Part shown: positions 7,782 through 9,622 of the stretch, one piece after another
Position numbering within the stretch: position 1 is the stretch's first letter
Layout: each line of letters starts with the position of its first letter
DNA from: an uncultured Pseudorhodoferax sp.
Lineage (GTDB): Bacteria; Pseudomonadota; Gammaproteobacteria; Burkholderiales; Burkholderiaceae
Direction: 5' to 3'
NCBI GenBank assembly: GCA_913776795.1
Contig: CAJYRH010000428.1
Span: forward strand, 1 to 9,622
DNA length: 9,622 nt
Notes under the pieces: model-generated
Seen by the model: only the letters and a program-made list of their open reading frames with translations
Database searches by the model: none
What the model was told of the DNA's origin: nothing
Translations under genes and position numbers: made by a program

Positions 7782-7811
7782 ACCCGCGTCACGAACGCGG
7801 GTTCGCTTTTT
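7782..7811 (+). terminator. Intrinsic terminator between dnaN and gyrB
   Basis: An 8-bp perfect stem (ACCCGCGT / ACGCGGGT) with a CACGA loop spans 7782-7802. It is followed by TCGC and a run of five T residues (7807-7811). This is the standard rho-independent layout for the dnaA-dnaN transcript, although the four bases between stem and T-run weaken it. Only 24 nt separate it from the gyrB ATG. Confidence 0.75.
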
Positions 7812-7820
7812 CCAGAGTGA

Positions 7821-9622
<1,802 letters not shown>

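Overview
The window is a GC-rich chromosomal segment with the gene order mnmE - yidC - yidD - rnpA - rpmH / dnaA - dnaN - gyrB. This is the conserved neighbourhood of the bacterial replication origin. Gene order, the 44-residue L34, the N-terminally extended GyrB and the general protein style point to a betaproteobacterium of order Burkholderiales, most likely family Comamonadaceae (Acidovorax/Delftia/Comamonas type). The family call rests on recalled protein similarity, not on a database search.

Left arm (1-4746, all on the minus strand). Reading leftward from the origin come ribosomal protein L34 (rpmH), the RNase P protein (rnpA), the YidD insertion factor, the YidC membrane insertase and the tRNA-modifying GTPase MnmE. 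These are followed by a small protein consisting of one cyclic-nucleotide-binding domain and by the start of an unidentified small protein that runs off the left edge. Spacing is tight (rnpA/yidD overlap by one base; 6 nt between yidD and yidC), so most of this arm probably forms one operon. It serves translation, tRNA processing and membrane-protein biogenesis.

Centre (4747-5122). This 376-bp divergent intergenic region holds a plausible leftward rpmH promoter and a plausible rightward dnaA promoter. It also holds one perfect DnaA box (TTATCCACA) just before the dnaA ribosome binding site, a one-mismatch box over the dnaA -35 element, and a short AT-rich stretch. It is the best oriC candidate in the window, although two boxes are fewer than a typical origin has.

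Right arm (5123-9622, all on the plus strand). DnaA initiator, DnaN sliding clamp and GyrB (cut by the right edge after 595 codons). A convincing intrinsic terminator sits between dnaN and gyrB.

Every gene is transcribed away from the centre, as expected if forks leave from 4747-5122. I see no mobile element, CRISPR array, tRNA, rRNA or defence system. The window is core genome. The less familiar parts are the two small genes beyond mnmE and the regulatory layout around dnaA and gyrB.
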